NCBI RefSeq assembly: GCF_002563695.1
Contig: NZ_PDJI01000004.1
Coordinates: 1,860,001-1,924,000, forward strand
Reading direction: 5' to 3'
DNA length: 64,000 nucleotides
Source of the DNA: Georgenia soli
GTDB taxonomy: Bacteria > Actinomycetota > Actinomycetes > Actinomycetales > Actinomycetaceae
The position numbers and the translations under genes are program-made. The notes beneath the pieces were generated by a model. That model was given only the letters and a program-made list of their open reading frames with translations. It did no database searches and was not told the origin of the DNA. Shown here in pieces: positions 42,123 to 52,037 of the stretch (within the stretch, counting starts at the first letter, position 1; every line of letters starts with the position of its first letter).

Positions 42123-45100
42123 ATGCAGCACGACGCGCTCCATGACGGCCTGTACGAATCGTTGGTGACGCCGTCGCTCGAGCGGAAGCTGGCCGGACTA
42201 CCCGGTCACCGGTCTCGCCTCGAAGCGGTCGACGCCGCCGACGAACCGGACGTGTTGGCACGACATGTCGCAGGCGAGGTGGCGCGCGTCCTTCGAGACA
42301 CGAGGAACGAAAGCAAGAGGGTCGAACTCGTCAACGAGATCCTTGGGCTCATCCAACAAGTCGACCAGGCTGTCAGCCCACCGACTCGTCAGCTGTTGTC
42401 CCTTGAGAAGCCGGACGGCGTCGCGACCGATTCTCGGTACGCCCACCGACCGCGAACGCCGCTCGCCGATGCCGCGCTCCTGACCAACGCCAAGGGGGAC
42501 CCGAGCCTCGGCGCCGAACTGAGGGCTGAGCTCGAGTCGGCTGAGCAGGTGGACCTGCTCTGTGCCTTTGTGAAGTGGACCGGCCTGCGTGTCCTCGAGC
42601 GAGAACTCCGGCGCTTCACCGAGCGTGGAGGACGCCTTCGGGTCATCACGACGACGTATATCGGCGCGACCGAGAGAAGCGCGCTCGACCGGCTTGTGCG
42701 TGACTTCGGCGCCGAGGTGAAGATCCAGTACGAGATCGCGAGGACTCGCCTTCACGCAAAGTCGTGGTTCTTTCACAGGCATACCGGCTTCAACACCGCC
42801 TATGTCGGCTCCTCCAACCTCTCCCACGTAGCGCTTCTCGACGGGGTGGAATGGAACGTTCGGCTGTCCGCGGTCGCCACGCCATCCTTGCTGCACAAGT
42901 TCGAGGCGACATTCGAGACGTACTGGAATGACCCCTCGTACCTGCCGTACGACCCTGACCGCGACGCTGACCTGCTCAACAGATCCCTGGCCAGCGCCGC
43001 CGGCCGCGGCAGGGGGACGGAGGCCACCCTGGTGCTTTCCGGGCTGGAGGTGACGCCGTACCCGCACCAGAAGGAGATCCTCGAACAGCTCGACGTCGAA
43101 CGGACCGTCTACGACAGACACCGCAACCTCGTGGTTGCCGCCACCGGGACCGGCAAGACGGTGATCGCCGCCCTGGACTACCGGGACCTCGCACGTGCTG
43201 CAGGCCGCTACCCACGCCTCCTCTTCGTGGCGCACCGGATCGAGATCCTCCAGCAAGCGCTTCGCACCTATCGCGACGTGCTCGCCGACGGGTCCTTCGG
43301 TGAGCTCTGGGGTCAAGGATTCCGCCCGACCTCTGCCGACCACGTCTTCGCGACGATCCAGTCGCTCGACAGCGTTGGCGCCGACGCCCTCAGTCCCGAC
43401 GCGTACGAGATCCTCGTCGTCGACGAGTTCCACCACGCTGAGGCGGCCAGCTACCGCCGACTACTAGCCCACATCAAGCCGAGGGAACTTCTCGGACTCA
43501 CCGCAACACCTGAACGCGCAGACGGCATCGACGTCGCCGAGGAATTCTTCGACGGTCGCACGGCCGCCGAGATCCGGCTCTGGGACGCGCTTGAGGCAGA
43601 GCTGCTCAGCCCCTTCCACTACTTCGGCATCGCTGACACGGTCAACCTCAGCTCAGTCCGGTGGAGTCGCGGCCAGTACGACCGGGCGGAACTGGAGAAC
43701 GTCTATACCGGAAACGACGCACGAACGCGGATCATCCTCAGGCAATTGCGGGACAAGGTCGCCGACGTACGGCAGATGCGCGCCCTCGGCTTCTGCGTCG
43801 GAGTGCGCCACGCGCAGTACATGGCTGACGTGTTCAACGCAGCCGGGATTCCCGCCCGAGCCGTGTGGGGCGACACCCACCCGGAGGCTCGACGACAAGC
43901 ACTCCTCGACCTTCGCGACCGCAAGGTCAACATCTTGTTCTCGGCCGATCTCTACAACGAGGGCCTGGACCTGCCCGACGTCGACACGGTCCTGTTCCTC
44001 CGCCCCACTGAGAGCGCGACGATATTCCTGCAGCAGCTCGGTAGGGGCCTCCGTCAAACACGCGACAAGGCGGTGCTGACTGCGCTCGACTTCGTCGGAC
44101 ACCAGCGCAAAGAGTTCCGGTTTGACCGCCGCTTCCGCGCAATGACCGGCGCCTCTCGTGCGGGGCTTAGACAACAGGTGGAGTACGGTTTTCCGTTCCT
44201 CCCGTCGGGCTCACAGATCGTCCTCGACCGGGAGAGCCAGAACGCCGTGCTCGAGAACATCAAGAGCCAGCTGAACCCGACGTGGAAGACCCTCGTTGGC
44301 GAGCTGAAATTGCTCGCGAAGCGCCAGGGCGATGTCTCGCTTGGCACGTTCCTCAAAGAGACGGATCTCGAGCTCGCCGATGTGCTGAAGAACAACAAGA
44401 ACTGGACCCGCCTTCGCGAGGACGCCGGTCTCCCGGTCGCAGTGAAGGGCCCATTGCACGCCTCGCTGATCCGTCGCGGACGCGCACTCGCACACGTAGA
44501 TGACATGGAGCGCGGGAACGCCTACCTCCGACTCCTGAGCGACGACGCCCCTCACTACCGAGAGCTGGATGAGCGCGAGCAGCGCTATGCACGCATGCTC
44601 GTGTTCAGCCTCTGGCCCGACGGTGGTGGCCACGGCGACTTCGAGAACGCTCTAGGAGCTCTTCGGCTCGAGGCCGCCGCCCGTCGCGAGTTCAGCCAGC
44701 TGATCGAGCTTGGACTCAGCAACATCCGCCACGTCCCGCGCGGGCTCGAGGGCTCGCTCGCCGCGACTCGTCTGAGGTCGCACGCGCACTACACCCGTGA
44801 AGAGATCGTCGTCGCGCTCGACTATGCCGGCTTCGATCGGTTGCCCAACAGTTTCCGTGAGGGAGTGTTCTTCTCGGAGCCGTGGCAGTCCGATGCGTTC
44901 CTCGTGACGCTCAGAAAATCCGAGCAGGACTACTCGCCGACGACGATGTACAACGACTACGCGATCAGCCCTGAACTCTTCCACTGGGAGTCCCAGTCGC
45001 GAACAACAGTCTCCTCACCGACGGGTCAGCGCTACATCACTCACCGGGAGCGCGGAACGAACGTCCTCCTCTTCGCGCGCGAAGCCAAGAAGGACGCACT

Positions 45101-45236
45101 CGGGACAGCGCCGTACATGCTTCTTGCCGACGCTCACTACGTCACTCACGAAGGTGAGCGACCAATGGCGATCACCTGGCGGCTCGGACGCGCTTTGCCG
45201 ACCGACCTCTTCCAGGTGGCGTCCGTCGCGAACTAG
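42123..45236 (+). CDS. PLD-nuclease / SF2 helicase / DUF3427 protein, candidate defence effector
   Basis: A 1037-residue multidomain protein. After a helical N-terminus, a phospholipase-D-like domain (about 120-265) shows LLCAFVKWTGL, the H-A-K of RLHAKSWFF (H210) and YVGSSNLS. The DEAD/DEAH-type helicase has Walker A ATGTGKT near 340, DEFHHAEA near 433, TATPER, and motif VI QQLGRGLRQ near 640. A DUF3427 domain fills about 690-1030. Helicases fused to HKD nucleases of this type are widespread on genomic islands and are suspected DNA-degrading anti-invader proteins. ATG 42123 lacks a strong ribosome site. GC content looks lower than the surroundings. Together with its neighbours it may form a three-gene system. 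Confidence 0.9.
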   Translation: MQHDALHDGLYESLVTPSLERKLAGLPGHRSRLEAVDAADEPDVLARHVAGEVARVLRDTRNESKRVELVNEILGLIQQVDQAVSPPTRQLLSLEKPDGVATDSRYAHRPRTPLADAALLTNAKGDPSLGAELRAELESAEQVDLLCAFVKWTGLRVLERELRRFTERGGRLRVITTTYIGATERSALDRLVRDFGAEVKIQYEIARTRLHAKSWFFHRHTGFNTAYVGSSNLSHVALLDGVEWNVRLSAVATPSLLHKFEATFETYWNDPSYLPYDPDRDADLLNRSLASAAGRGRGTEATLVLSGLEVTPYPHQKEILEQLDVERTVYDRHRNLVVAATGTGKTVIAALDYRDLARAAGRYPRLLFVAHRIEILQQALRTYRDVLADGSFGELWGQGFRPTSADHVFATIQSLDSVGADALSPDAYEILVVDEFHHAEAASYRRLLAHIKPRELLGLTATPERADGIDVAEEFFDGRTAAEIRLWDALEAELLSPFHYFGIADTVNLSSVRWSRGQYDRAELENVYTGNDARTRIILRQLRDKVADVRQMRALGFCVGVRHAQYMADVFNAAGIPARAVWGDTHPEARRQALLDLRDRKVNILFSADLYNEGLDLPDVDTVLFLRPTESATIFLQQLGRGLRQTRDKAVLTALDFVGHQRKEFRFDRRFRAMTGASRAGLRQQVEYGFPFLPSGSQIVLDRESQNAVLENIKSQLNPTWKTLVGELKLLAKRQGDVSLGTFLKETDLELADVLKNNKNWTRLREDAGLPVAVKGPLHASLIRRGRALAHVDDMERGNAYLRLLSDDAPHYRELDEREQRYARMLVFSLWPDGGGHGDFENALGALRLEAAARREFSQLIELGLSNIRHVPRGLEGSLAATRLRSHAHYTREEIVVALDYAGFDRLPNSFREGVFFSEPWQSDAFLVTLRKSEQDYSPTTMYNDYAISPELFHWESQSRTTVSSPTGQRYITHRERGTNVLLFAREAKKDALGTAPYMLLADAHYVTHEGERPMAITWRLGRALPTDLFQVASVAN

Positions 45237-45245
45237 TGGTTAGTC

Positions 45246-45839
45246 ATGGACTATCTCGGGGAACTCGCGATCGGTGTCTTGAGCGCCAGTTTCGGCGCCG
45301 TCGTTGCAGCGCTCTGGGGGCGACGGCAGCAGCGTCGTGTTGACCGGCGTGACCAGGTACGAGTTGCCGCCAGCGAGTTGCACCGTGCTTTAGCCGCTGT
45401 GCGGGACGCCGCTGAGTTAGCGCCGCCCGCGGGTGCTGCCTCGCCTCGGGAGGTTGTCGACGCCTTGAACGCCTGGCGCTTAGCGCTCGAACGCTGGGTG
45501 GAATGGCTTCCGGGATCCGCACGACACATTGACCGAAGCGTCGCGGATGTGCTCGCCACGCAATTGGGCCCGGTCGGTAGAGCGCACCGGGTGCCTCAGT
45601 TGGCGAATTTTCGACGTTTCATTAATCCGACTCAGGACTGGCAAGACACCTCAGTCGATTACCTGCAGTACGTCCTTCGGTGGCTCGGCCGGTCGGAGCT
45701 GCACGGTCAGTGGTCGGGCGAGGTCGCACCCCTGGACAATTGGTTGGAAGAACGTGAAAGGAGAAAAGGCCTTCTCGAGCGAGGTGAGATCACAGTGACC
45801 GACCGTATTATTGGTCGGGTCTTATCTCGCTGGCAATAA
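45246..45839 (+). CDS. Small membrane-anchored protein of unknown function, third gene of accessory module
   Basis: A 197-residue protein. One N-terminal transmembrane helix (about 3-23, [20 protein letters not shown]) is followed by a basic stop-transfer [12 protein letters not shown] and a largely helical cytoplasmic domain with [12 protein letters not shown] and [12 protein letters not shown]. No family was recognised. It begins 9 bases after the helicase stop without its own ribosome site, so it is probably translationally coupled. Its codon use is noticeably less GC-biased than the flanks. Its last 32 bases overlap the end of the convergent hydantoinase gene. Confidence 0.7.
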   Translation: MDYLGELAIGVLSASFGAVVAALWGRRQQRRVDRRDQVRVAASELHRALAAVRDAAELAPPAGAASPREVVDALNAWRLALERWVEWLPGSARHIDRSVADVLATQLGPVGRAHRVPQLANFRRFINPTQDWQDTSVDYLQYVLRWLGRSELHGQWSGEVAPLDNWLEERERRKGLLERGEITVTDRIIGRVLSRWQ

Positions 45840-48800
45840 CGGCCGGGGCTGTCTGCTCATTCCGCTGAGCCTCACCAAACCCGCCACCGCCCGGCGTTTC
45901 GACCACCAGCACATCACCGACCTGGACCTCCGCCACGTCGCTACCCAGAAGATCGACGATGTCACCCCCGACCCGCTCGATCGAGTTCCGCCCCAGTGCC
46001 CCCGGCTCCCCACCCGCCATCCCGTACGGCGGCACTCGCCGATGGTTCGTCAGCAGGCTGACGGTCATCGGCTCACGGAACCGGATCCGCCGCACACCAC
46101 CGTCGCCGCCGCGCCAGCGGCCCGCTCCCCCGCTGCCGCGGCGGATGGCATAGGACTCCAGCAGCACCGGCAGGCGCCACTCGAGCACCTCGGGATCGGT
46201 CAGTCGCGAGTTCGTCATGTGCGTCTGCACCACGTCGGCCCCGTCGAACCCCGGCCCGGCGCCCGACCCCGACGCCACCGTCTCGTAGTACTGGTGCCGC
46301 TCGTTGCCGAACGTCACGTTGTTCATCGTTCCCGACCCCTCGGCCATCACCGCGAGCGCCGCGTACAGCGCCCCGGTGACGCCCTGCGAGGTCTCGACGT
46401 TCCCGCCGACCACCGCCGCCGGGTACTCCGGCGCCAGCATCGACGGCTCGGGCAGCACGATCCGCAGCGGCCGCAGGCAGCCGTCGTTGAGCGGGATGTC
46501 CGCGTCCACCAGGGTGCGGAACACGTACAGCACCGCCGCCGTCGTCACCGCCGACGGCGCGTTGAGGTTCGTGCCCAGCTGCCCCGAGGTCCCGGTGAAG
46601 TCGATCGTCGCCGACCGCGCCTCTCGGTCCACCGACACCCGCACCCGGATGTGCGCGCCGGCGTCGGTCTCGTAGTCGTACGCCCCGTCGTCAAGCCGGT
46701 CGATCACCCGCCGGACCGCCTCCTCGGCGTTGTCCTGCACGTGCCGCATGTACGCCTGCACCACGTCGAGGCCGAAGTGGTCGATCATCGCCCGCACCTC
46801 ATCCACGCCCTTGGCGTTCGCGGCCACCTGGGCGCGGAGGTCGGCGAGGTTGGTGGCCAGGTCGCGCGAGGGGTACGGCCCGGTGGTGAGCAGTTCCTCG
46901 GTCTCCGTCTCGCGGAACCGTCCGCCGTCGACCAGGAGCCAGTTGTCGAACAGCACGCCCTCCTCCGGCAGCGTCGTGGAGAACGCCGGCATGGAGCCGG
47001 GCGTGAGCCCGCCGATCTCGGCGTGGTGCCCGCGGGAGGCGACGAAGAAGAGCACCCGGGCGCCGTCGTCGTCGAAGACCGGCGTGACCACGGTGACGTC
47101 GGGCAGGTGGGTGCCGCCGTGGTACGGGTCGTTCACCGCGTACACCTGGCCGGGCCGGATCTCCTGCCCGCGGCGGCGGATGACCTCCTGCACCGTCGCG
47201 CCCATCGAGCCCAGGTGCACCGGCATGTGCGGGGCGTTGGCGATGAGGTGCCCGCCGGCGTCGAACAGGGCGCAGGAGAAGTCCAGCCGCTCCTTGATGT
47301 TGACCGACTGCGCGGTCGCCTCCAGCCGCGCACCCATCTGCTCGGCGACCGACATGAAGAGGTTGTTGAAGATCTCCAGCAGCACCGGGTCCGCCTCGGT
47401 CGTCGCCGAGGGCCGCTCACGCTCCCCGGTGCGGTCCAGCCGCAGGGCACCGTCGGACAGGACGACGGCGGACCAGCCCCCCTCCACCACCGTCGTCGCG
47501 TTGGCCTCGGCCACGATCGCCGGCCCGGTCACTTGCGTCCCGGCGGGCAGGTGCTCCCGACGGCGCAGCGGGACCTTCCGCGCCCGCCCGCCGAGGTGGA
47601 CGGTCACCTCCGCCCCGCCGTCGTCCCCGGCCTCCGCGGCCACGGCGACCGCCGGCCGTGGCGCGCGGGCGACCACCTCCACGGAGACCGCCTCGACGAC
47701 GAGCGGGCGGTCCATGAGGAAGGAGTAGGTGCGCAGGTACGCGGCCTCGAACTCCGCCCGCATCGCGGCCGGGTCGGCGAGGAGGACCTGGACGGCGGTG
47801 TCGGTTCGCTCGTAGCGCAGGTGGGCGCGACGCACCACGTCGACGTCCACGCCGCGGGAGGCGGCGCCGTCGTCCAGCTCGGTGCGGGCGACGGCCTCGA
47901 GCCCGGCGGCGACGGCCTCGAGTCGGGGAACGACGGCGCCGTCGAGCTCGGCCTCGACGGACTGCTCGCGCATGGCGGTGACGTCGGCCAGGCCCATGCC
48001 CAGGGCGGAGAGCACGCCGGCCAGCGGCGGGACGAGGACGGTGCGGATGCCGAGGGCGTCGGCGACGGCGCAGGCGTGCTGGCCGCCGGCGCCGCCGAAG
48101 GTGGTCAGGGCGTAGGTGGTGACGTCGTGCCCCTTGGCCACGGAGATCTTCTTGACGGCGTTGGCCATGTTGGCGACGGCGACCGCGAGGAAGCCCTCGG
48201 CGACCTCCTCGGGAGTGCGGTCGTCGCCGGTCTCCTCGCGCAGCCGGGCGGCGAGCTCGCCGAAGCGCTCCCGGACGACGTCGGCGTCGAGCTGCTGGTC
48301 GCCGTCGGGCCCGAAGACGGCCGGGAAGTGCGCGGGCTGGATGCGGCCGAGCATGACGTTGGCGTCGGTGACGGTCAGCGGGCCGCCGCGGCGGTAGCAG
48401 GCGGGGCCGGGGTCGGCGCCGGCGGAGTCCGGGCCGACGACGTAGCGGTCGCCGTCGACGTGGAGGATCGACCCACCGCCCGCGGCGACGGTGTGGATGG
48501 CGAGCATCGGGGCGCGCAGGCGGACGCCGGCGATCTCGGTGTGGAAGACGCGCTCGAGCTCGCCGGCGTGGTGGGAGACGTCCGTGGAGGTGCCACCCAT
48601 GTCGAAGCCGATGACCTCACGGAGGCCGGCGGCGGCGGACATCGCCGCCATGCCGACGATGCCGCCCGCGGGGCCGGAGAGGATCGCGTCCTTGCCGCGG
48701 AAGTGGCGAGCCTCGGTCAGGCCGCCGTTGGACTGCATGAACAGCAGCCGCACGCCGGGCAGCTCGGCGGCCACCTGGTCGACGTAGCGGCGCAGGATCG

Positions 48801-49446
48801 GGCTGAGGTAGGCGTCCACCACGGTGGTGTCGCCGCGCGGGACCACCTTCATCAGCGGGCTGACCTCGGAGGAGAGCGAGACCTGGCCGAAGCCGAGCCG
48901 GCGGGCGAGGTCGCCGACGGCGTTCTCGTGCGCCGGGTAGAGGTGGCTGTGCAGGCAGACGACGGCGACGGCGTCGATCCCGTCGACCCTGGCTCTGCGG
49001 AGCTCGTGCTCGAGGGCGTCGAGGTCCGGGGCTTTGAGGATTTCGCCCTGGGCGGTGACGCGCTCGTCGACCTCGACGACGCGGTCGTAGAGCATCTCGG
49101 GCAGGACGATGTGCCGGTCGAAGATGCGCGGGCGCTCCTGGTAGGCGATGCGCAGGGCGTCGGCGAACCCCTTGGTGATGACCAGGAGCGTGGGCTCGCC
49201 CTGGCGCTCGAGGAGGGCGTTGGTGGCGACGGTGGTGCCCATGCGGACGACGTCGATCTGGTCCGTGGGGATCGGTGCGTCCGGCTCGACGCCGAGGAGG
49301 TGGCGGATGCCGGCGACGGCGGCGTCGCGGTAGCGGGCCGGATCCTCGGAGAGGAGCTTGTGGGTGACCAGCGTGCCGTCGGGGCGGCGGGCGACCACGT
49401 CCGTGAACGTGCCACCGCGGTCGATCCAGAACTGCCACCCGGTCAT
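45808..49446 (-). CDS. Fused hydantoinase/oxoprolinase (HyuA-HyuB), 5-oxoprolinase type
   Basis: A 1212-residue ATP-dependent amidohydrolase combining both subunits, as in eukaryotic-type 5-oxoprolinase; substrates in the family include 5-oxoproline, hydantoins and related lactams. HyuA part (1-660): [35 protein letters not shown] and [14 protein letters not shown]. HyuB part (about 680-1190): [42 protein letters not shown] and [10 protein letters not shown]. The final 21 residues past GGGGFGE are not family-like and read into the neighbouring accessory module. It is the last gene of the large catabolic operon. ATG 49446 has a weak ribosome site. Confidence 0.92.
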   Translation of the reverse strand: MTGWQFWIDRGGTFTDVVARRPDGTLVTHKLLSEDPARYRDAAVAGIRHLLGVEPDAPIPTDQIDVVRMGTTVATNALLERQGEPTLLVITKGFADALRIAYQERPRIFDRHIVLPEMLYDRVVEVDERVTAQGEILKAPDLDALEHELRRARVDGIDAVAVVCLHSHLYPAHENAVGDLARRLGFGQVSLSSEVSPLMKVVPRGDTTVVDAYLSPILRRYVDQVAAELPGVRLLFMQSNGGLTEARHFRGKDAILSGPAGGIVGMAAMSAAAGLREVIGFDMGGTSTDVSHHAGELERVFHTEIAGVRLRAPMLAIHTVAAGGGSILHVDGDRYVVGPDSAGADPGPACYRRGGPLTVTDANVMLGRIQPAHFPAVFGPDGDQQLDADVVRERFGELAARLREETGDDRTPEEVAEGFLAVAVANMANAVKKISVAKGHDVTTYALTTFGGAGGQHACAVADALGIRTVLVPPLAGVLSALGMGLADVTAMREQSVEAELDGAVVPRLEAVAAGLEAVARTELDDGAASRGVDVDVVRRAHLRYERTDTAVQVLLADPAAMRAEFEAAYLRTYSFLMDRPLVVEAVSVEVVARAPRPAVAVAAEAGDDGGAEVTVHLGGRARKVPLRRREHLPAGTQVTGPAIVAEANATTVVEGGWSAVVLSDGALRLDRTGERERPSATTEADPVLLEIFNNLFMSVAEQMGARLEATAQSVNIKERLDFSCALFDAGGHLIANAPHMPVHLGSMGATVQEVIRRRGQEIRPGQVYAVNDPYHGGTHLPDVTVVTPVFDDDGARVLFFVASRGHHAEIGGLTPGSMPAFSTTLPEEGVLFDNWLLVDGGRFRETETEELLTTGPYPSRDLATNLADLRAQVAANAKGVDEVRAMIDHFGLDVVQAYMRHVQDNAEEAVRRVIDRLDDGAYDYETDAGAHIRVRVSVDREARSATIDFTGTSGQLGTNLNAPSAVTTAAVLYVFRTLVDADIPLNDGCLRPLRIVLPEPSMLAPEYPAAVVGGNVETSQGVTGALYAALAVMAEGSGTMNNVTFGNERHQYYETVASGSGAGPGFDGADVVQTHMTNSRLTDPEVLEWRLPVLLESYAIRRGSGGAGRWRGGDGGVRRIRFREPMTVSLLTNHRRVPPYGMAGGEPGALGRNSIERVGGDIVDLLGSDVAEVQVGDVLVVETPGGGGFGEAQRNEQTAPAVIASEIRPDQ

Positions 49447-49477
49447 GGTGGGAACCTAGTGGTCGGGCGACAGTCAG

Positions 49478-49894
49478 TTAGTCGCCGGCTCCCGAGCCGC
49501 CGTCGTGGACCGCGACCCGCGGCTCCAGCCCGTCGGCGCCCACGACCTCGCGCCAGGCCTCGAACCCGACCTGGAACGCCACCACCCCCGCCTCGGGCAG
49601 GGCGATCTCGATGGCCTCGAGAATCTCCCGCGGGGTGACGCCGAGGTCCAGCGCCACGCGGATGTGGCTCTGGATGTGGCCCTTCGACGCTCGCATCACG
49701 GTGAGGCTTACGATGAAGATGAGCTCCTTCGTCCGCCGGTCCAGCGTCCGCTGCTCGAGGTAGGCGGCCGAGACGAGGTTGTTGGCCGCCTGCAGCACGG
49801 GGAAATCCTGCTTCGCCATCACCTTGTGATAGTCGAGGACGTACCCGCGCTCCCGCGCCATGTTGTCCACGTACTCCTGAGCGTCGTCGTTCAC
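49478..49894 (-). CDS. Carboxymuconolactone decarboxylase family (AhpD-like) protein
   Basis: A 138-residue all-helical protein of the CMD/AhpD superfamily. Recognisable are LSAAYLEQRTLDRRTKELIFIVSL-like segments (AAYLEQRTLDRRTKELIFI) and a helix beginning GHIQSHIRVALDLGVTPREI. The CxxC of peroxidase members is absent (SKGHIQSH takes its place), so it is more likely a decarboxylase or lyase-like catabolic enzyme. GTG 49894 overlaps the IclR stop by four bases and has GGAGG upstream. It belongs to the catabolic operon. Confidence 0.88.
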   Translation of the reverse strand: MNDDAQEYVDNMARERGYVLDYHKVMAKQDFPVLQAANNLVSAAYLEQRTLDRRTKELIFIVSLTVMRASKGHIQSHIRVALDLGVTPREILEAIEIALPEAGVVAFQVGFEAWREVVGADGLEPRVAVHDGGSGAGD

Positions 49895-50679
49895 GATGCC
49901 CCTCCTTCGCTTCCCACGGTGACGAGGCCGGACCGGGTGAGGCTCTCTGAGACACCCCGCGCACTGGCGACCACGTGCTCCAGGATCTCCGCCTCGCGGT
50001 CCGGGCCGATCCGGTATCTCGGCCCGGCCACGGACAGCGCCGCAACCGTCCGGCCGCCGACGACGATCGGTGCGGACGCCGCCCAGACCCCCTCGTCGAC
50101 CTCCGCGGAGCTGACGGCCCAGCCCTGCTCCTTGATCTTCCCGAGCTCGGTGAGAAGGCGGGCACGCTCGGCGTCGTCCACGCCGGAGCGCTGCAGGTAC
50201 CGGTCGGCCCAGACGTCGCTCATGCTCGCGAGCAACGTCTTGGGGCCGGCTCCCCGATGGAGGCTCATGATCAACCCCGGGGCGAAGGAGAGCCGGACGG
50301 CGTGCTCGGTCTCCACCATCTCCGCGCAGGTCGCATGGTCCCCGACCCTCCGCATGACCAGCGCCGCCTCCCCCGTCCTCCGCGAGAGGTCGTGCAGCAC
50401 GGGCCGCAGCGCCGCCCCGATCTCGAACGCCCGCTCCGCGCTGCTGGCGAGCGCGAACACCCGCGGTGTCAGCGAGTACGTCCCGTTCCCGTTCTCCTCC
50501 ACGAGCTCCAGCTCCCGCAGCAGGGAGAGGAACCGGTAGGCGGACGGCACGGACACGTCGACCTGCTCCGCGATCTCCTCGACGCTCAGCGACGGCTTCT
50601 CGCCGCCGAAGAGCATGAGGACGTTAAGTACGCGTCGGGCGCTGTCGACGCCGGGCGTCCGTCCCTTTTCCTTGGCCAC
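49891..50679 (-). CDS. IclR family transcriptional regulator
   Basis: A 262-residue regulator, probably controlling the surrounding operon. The N-terminal winged helix (10-75) contains LSVEEIAEQVDVSVPSAYRF; the C-terminal effector domain has VGDHATCAEMVE, RGAGPKTLLAS and APIVVGGRTVAALSVAGP. GTG 50679 follows GGGGGAGGAACTG. IclR proteins bind small aromatic or carboxylic metabolites; a candidate operator lies upstream of the first gene of the operon near 58.46 kb. Its placement inside the operon implies autoregulation. Confidence 0.93.
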   Translation of the reverse strand: MAKEKGRTPGVDSARRVLNVLMLFGGEKPSLSVEEIAEQVDVSVPSAYRFLSLLRELELVEENGNGTYSLTPRVFALASSAERAFEIGAALRPVLHDLSRRTGEAALVMRRVGDHATCAEMVETEHAVRLSFAPGLIMSLHRGAGPKTLLASMSDVWADRYLQRSGVDDAERARLLTELGKIKEQGWAVSSAEVDEGVWAASAPIVVGGRTVAALSVAGPRYRIGPDREAEILEHVVASARGVSESLTRSGLVTVGSEGGAS

Positions 50680-50714
50680 CAGTTCCTCCCCCTGCCGTTT
50701 ACGTCGCTGCTCCG

Positions 50715-51158
50715 TCAGGCGGAGTAGGTGGCGACGAAGCGGTTCTGCTCGATGATGCTGTCGGCGTACGTCGCGAGGAACTCCTCGCGGGACGGCTCAC
50801 CGTCGACAGCCCTGTTCAGTGCGTACACCCAGAAGTAGTAGTGGTGCACCCCGTGGCCGGGCGGCGGCTGCGGACCGGTGTAGGCGTGCTCGCCCATGGT
50901 GTGCGGCCCCACCCGTCCGCCGTCCAGCTCGCCGTCCTCCGGGGACAGACCGTAGCGGACCCAGTGCGTGAAGCCGTGCGGCAGCGGGGCATCGGGGTCG
51001 TGGACGATCACGGCGAGCTCTTCGGTGCCGTCCGGGACGCCGGCGACGGCGAGCCGGGGAGGCTCGTTGCCGTGGTCGGCGGCGTGGACGTCGGGGATGC
51101 GCTCCCCGGCCCCGATGTCGGGCGAGTGGATGGACAGGTCACGGATGTTCAGGCCCAA
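50715..51158 (-). CDS. YbhB/YbcL family (PEBP) protein in the catabolic operon
   Basis: A 147-residue PEBP-fold protein. Family features are NEPPRLAVAGVP, VIVHDPDAPLPHGFTHWVRYGL and GPQPPPGHGVHHYYFWVYAL. TTG 51158 with GGAGCAGACCC upstream is the start. Unlike the free-standing paralogue near 37.4 kb, this gene is embedded in a degradation operon (12 bases after the hydrolase), suggesting a catalytic or metabolite-binding role for this member. No enzymatic function is established for the family. Confidence 0.87.
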   Translation of the reverse strand: MGLNIRDLSIHSPDIGAGERIPDVHAADHGNEPPRLAVAGVPDGTEELAVIVHDPDAPLPHGFTHWVRYGLSPEDGELDGGRVGPHTMGEHAYTGPQPPPGHGVHHYYFWVYALNRAVDGEPSREEFLATYADSIIEQNRFVATYSA

Positions 51159-51170
51159 GGGTCTGCTCCT

Positions 51171-52031
51171 TCAGGTGGTGGCTGGTTCTTCTGTGGTGCT
51201 TGCTGCGAGGTCTCTGCCGAGGGTGCGGGCAAGCAGGTGTCGGATCTCGTCGGCGACGATGTCGGGCCGTTCCTCAGGGACGTAGTGGTCGACCTCCGGC
51301 AGCTCGACGGCCCGGAAGTCCGGCCTGAGCTCGCGAGTCCGTCGGAAGGCGTCGTCGGAGACGATGCGGCTGAGACGACCGCGGACGAGGGTCACGGGCG
51401 CCTCTACCGACGACGCCTCGTCGACGAAGTCGGTCCGCAGTCCGTCGACCGTCTGCGCCATGGCGGCCGGGTCGGCGAGCGGCCGGTAGCCGGCCGCCGT
51501 CGCGGTGTACCCGTAAGCGGCCCGGCGGGCGACGGCCTGCTCGGTGATGAGCGGGTACCGCTTGCGCAGGTACCGCTCCACCTCGGCGCGGGTCTCAAAG
51601 ATTCGGTCTCCCGCCGCCACCCGGGCCTTGAGGTCGTCGAGCACCTCCCCCTCGACGAACGGCGTGTAGTCGACGGCGACCACCCCGGCGACGAGCTCCG
51701 GGTGACGGGCCGCGAGGACGACGGCGTTCCGCGCGCCGAGCGAGTGCCCGACGACGACAGCCGGGGCAAGTCCGAGCGTGCGAATGAGGGCCGCGACGTC
51801 GTCGCTGTACTCGCCGGCCCCGTACCCGGTGAGCGGCTTGCCGCTGCGGCCGTGGCCGCGCTGGTCGACGGCGACGGTGCGGACGCCGTCGCCGAGCAGC
51901 TCGACGACGTCGTCCCACACCCCCAGGTTCGCCGTGGTGCCGTGCAGCAGCACCACGGCGTTCCCCGCGCCGCGGTCACGGATGCAGAGGCGGAGGTCTC
52001 CGCATTGCTGCAGCTCGAGTCCGTCCGTCAT
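51171..52031 (-). CDS. Alpha/beta-fold hydrolase
   Basis: A 286-residue hydrolase with the full catalytic set: oxyanion HGTTANLGVWDDV, nucleophile Ser in VGHSLGAR near residue 95, Asp in the LVRGRLS region and His in EVDHYVPEERPD. Members of this group include N-formylmaleamate deformylases and C-C or ester hydrolases of ring-cleavage pathways. It starts six bases after the dehydrogenase gene. ATG 52031 is used. Substrate unknown. Confidence 0.9.
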   Translation of the reverse strand: MTDGLELQQCGDLRLCIRDRGAGNAVVLLHGTTANLGVWDDVVELLGDGVRTVAVDQRGHGRSGKPLTGYGAGEYSDDVAALIRTLGLAPAVVVGHSLGARNAVVLAARHPELVAGVVAVDYTPFVEGEVLDDLKARVAAGDRIFETRAEVERYLRKRYPLITEQAVARRAAYGYTATAAGYRPLADPAAMAQTVDGLRTDFVDEASSVEAPVTLVRGRLSRIVSDDAFRRTRELRPDFRAVELPEVDHYVPEERPDIVADEIRHLLARTLGRDLAASTTEEPATT

Positions 52032-52037
52032 GCCTGA

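Noticed and set aside
42123..45236. Considered a Mokosh or DISARM component
   Set aside because: The helicase is COG1061-like with DUF3427 and N-terminal HKD nuclease; the neighbouring genes do not match those systems as I know them.
45811..49638. 1275-codon open frame antisense to the hydantoinase gene
   Set aside because: Low-complexity Arg/Gly/Val/His composition and no ribosome site; antisense shadow.
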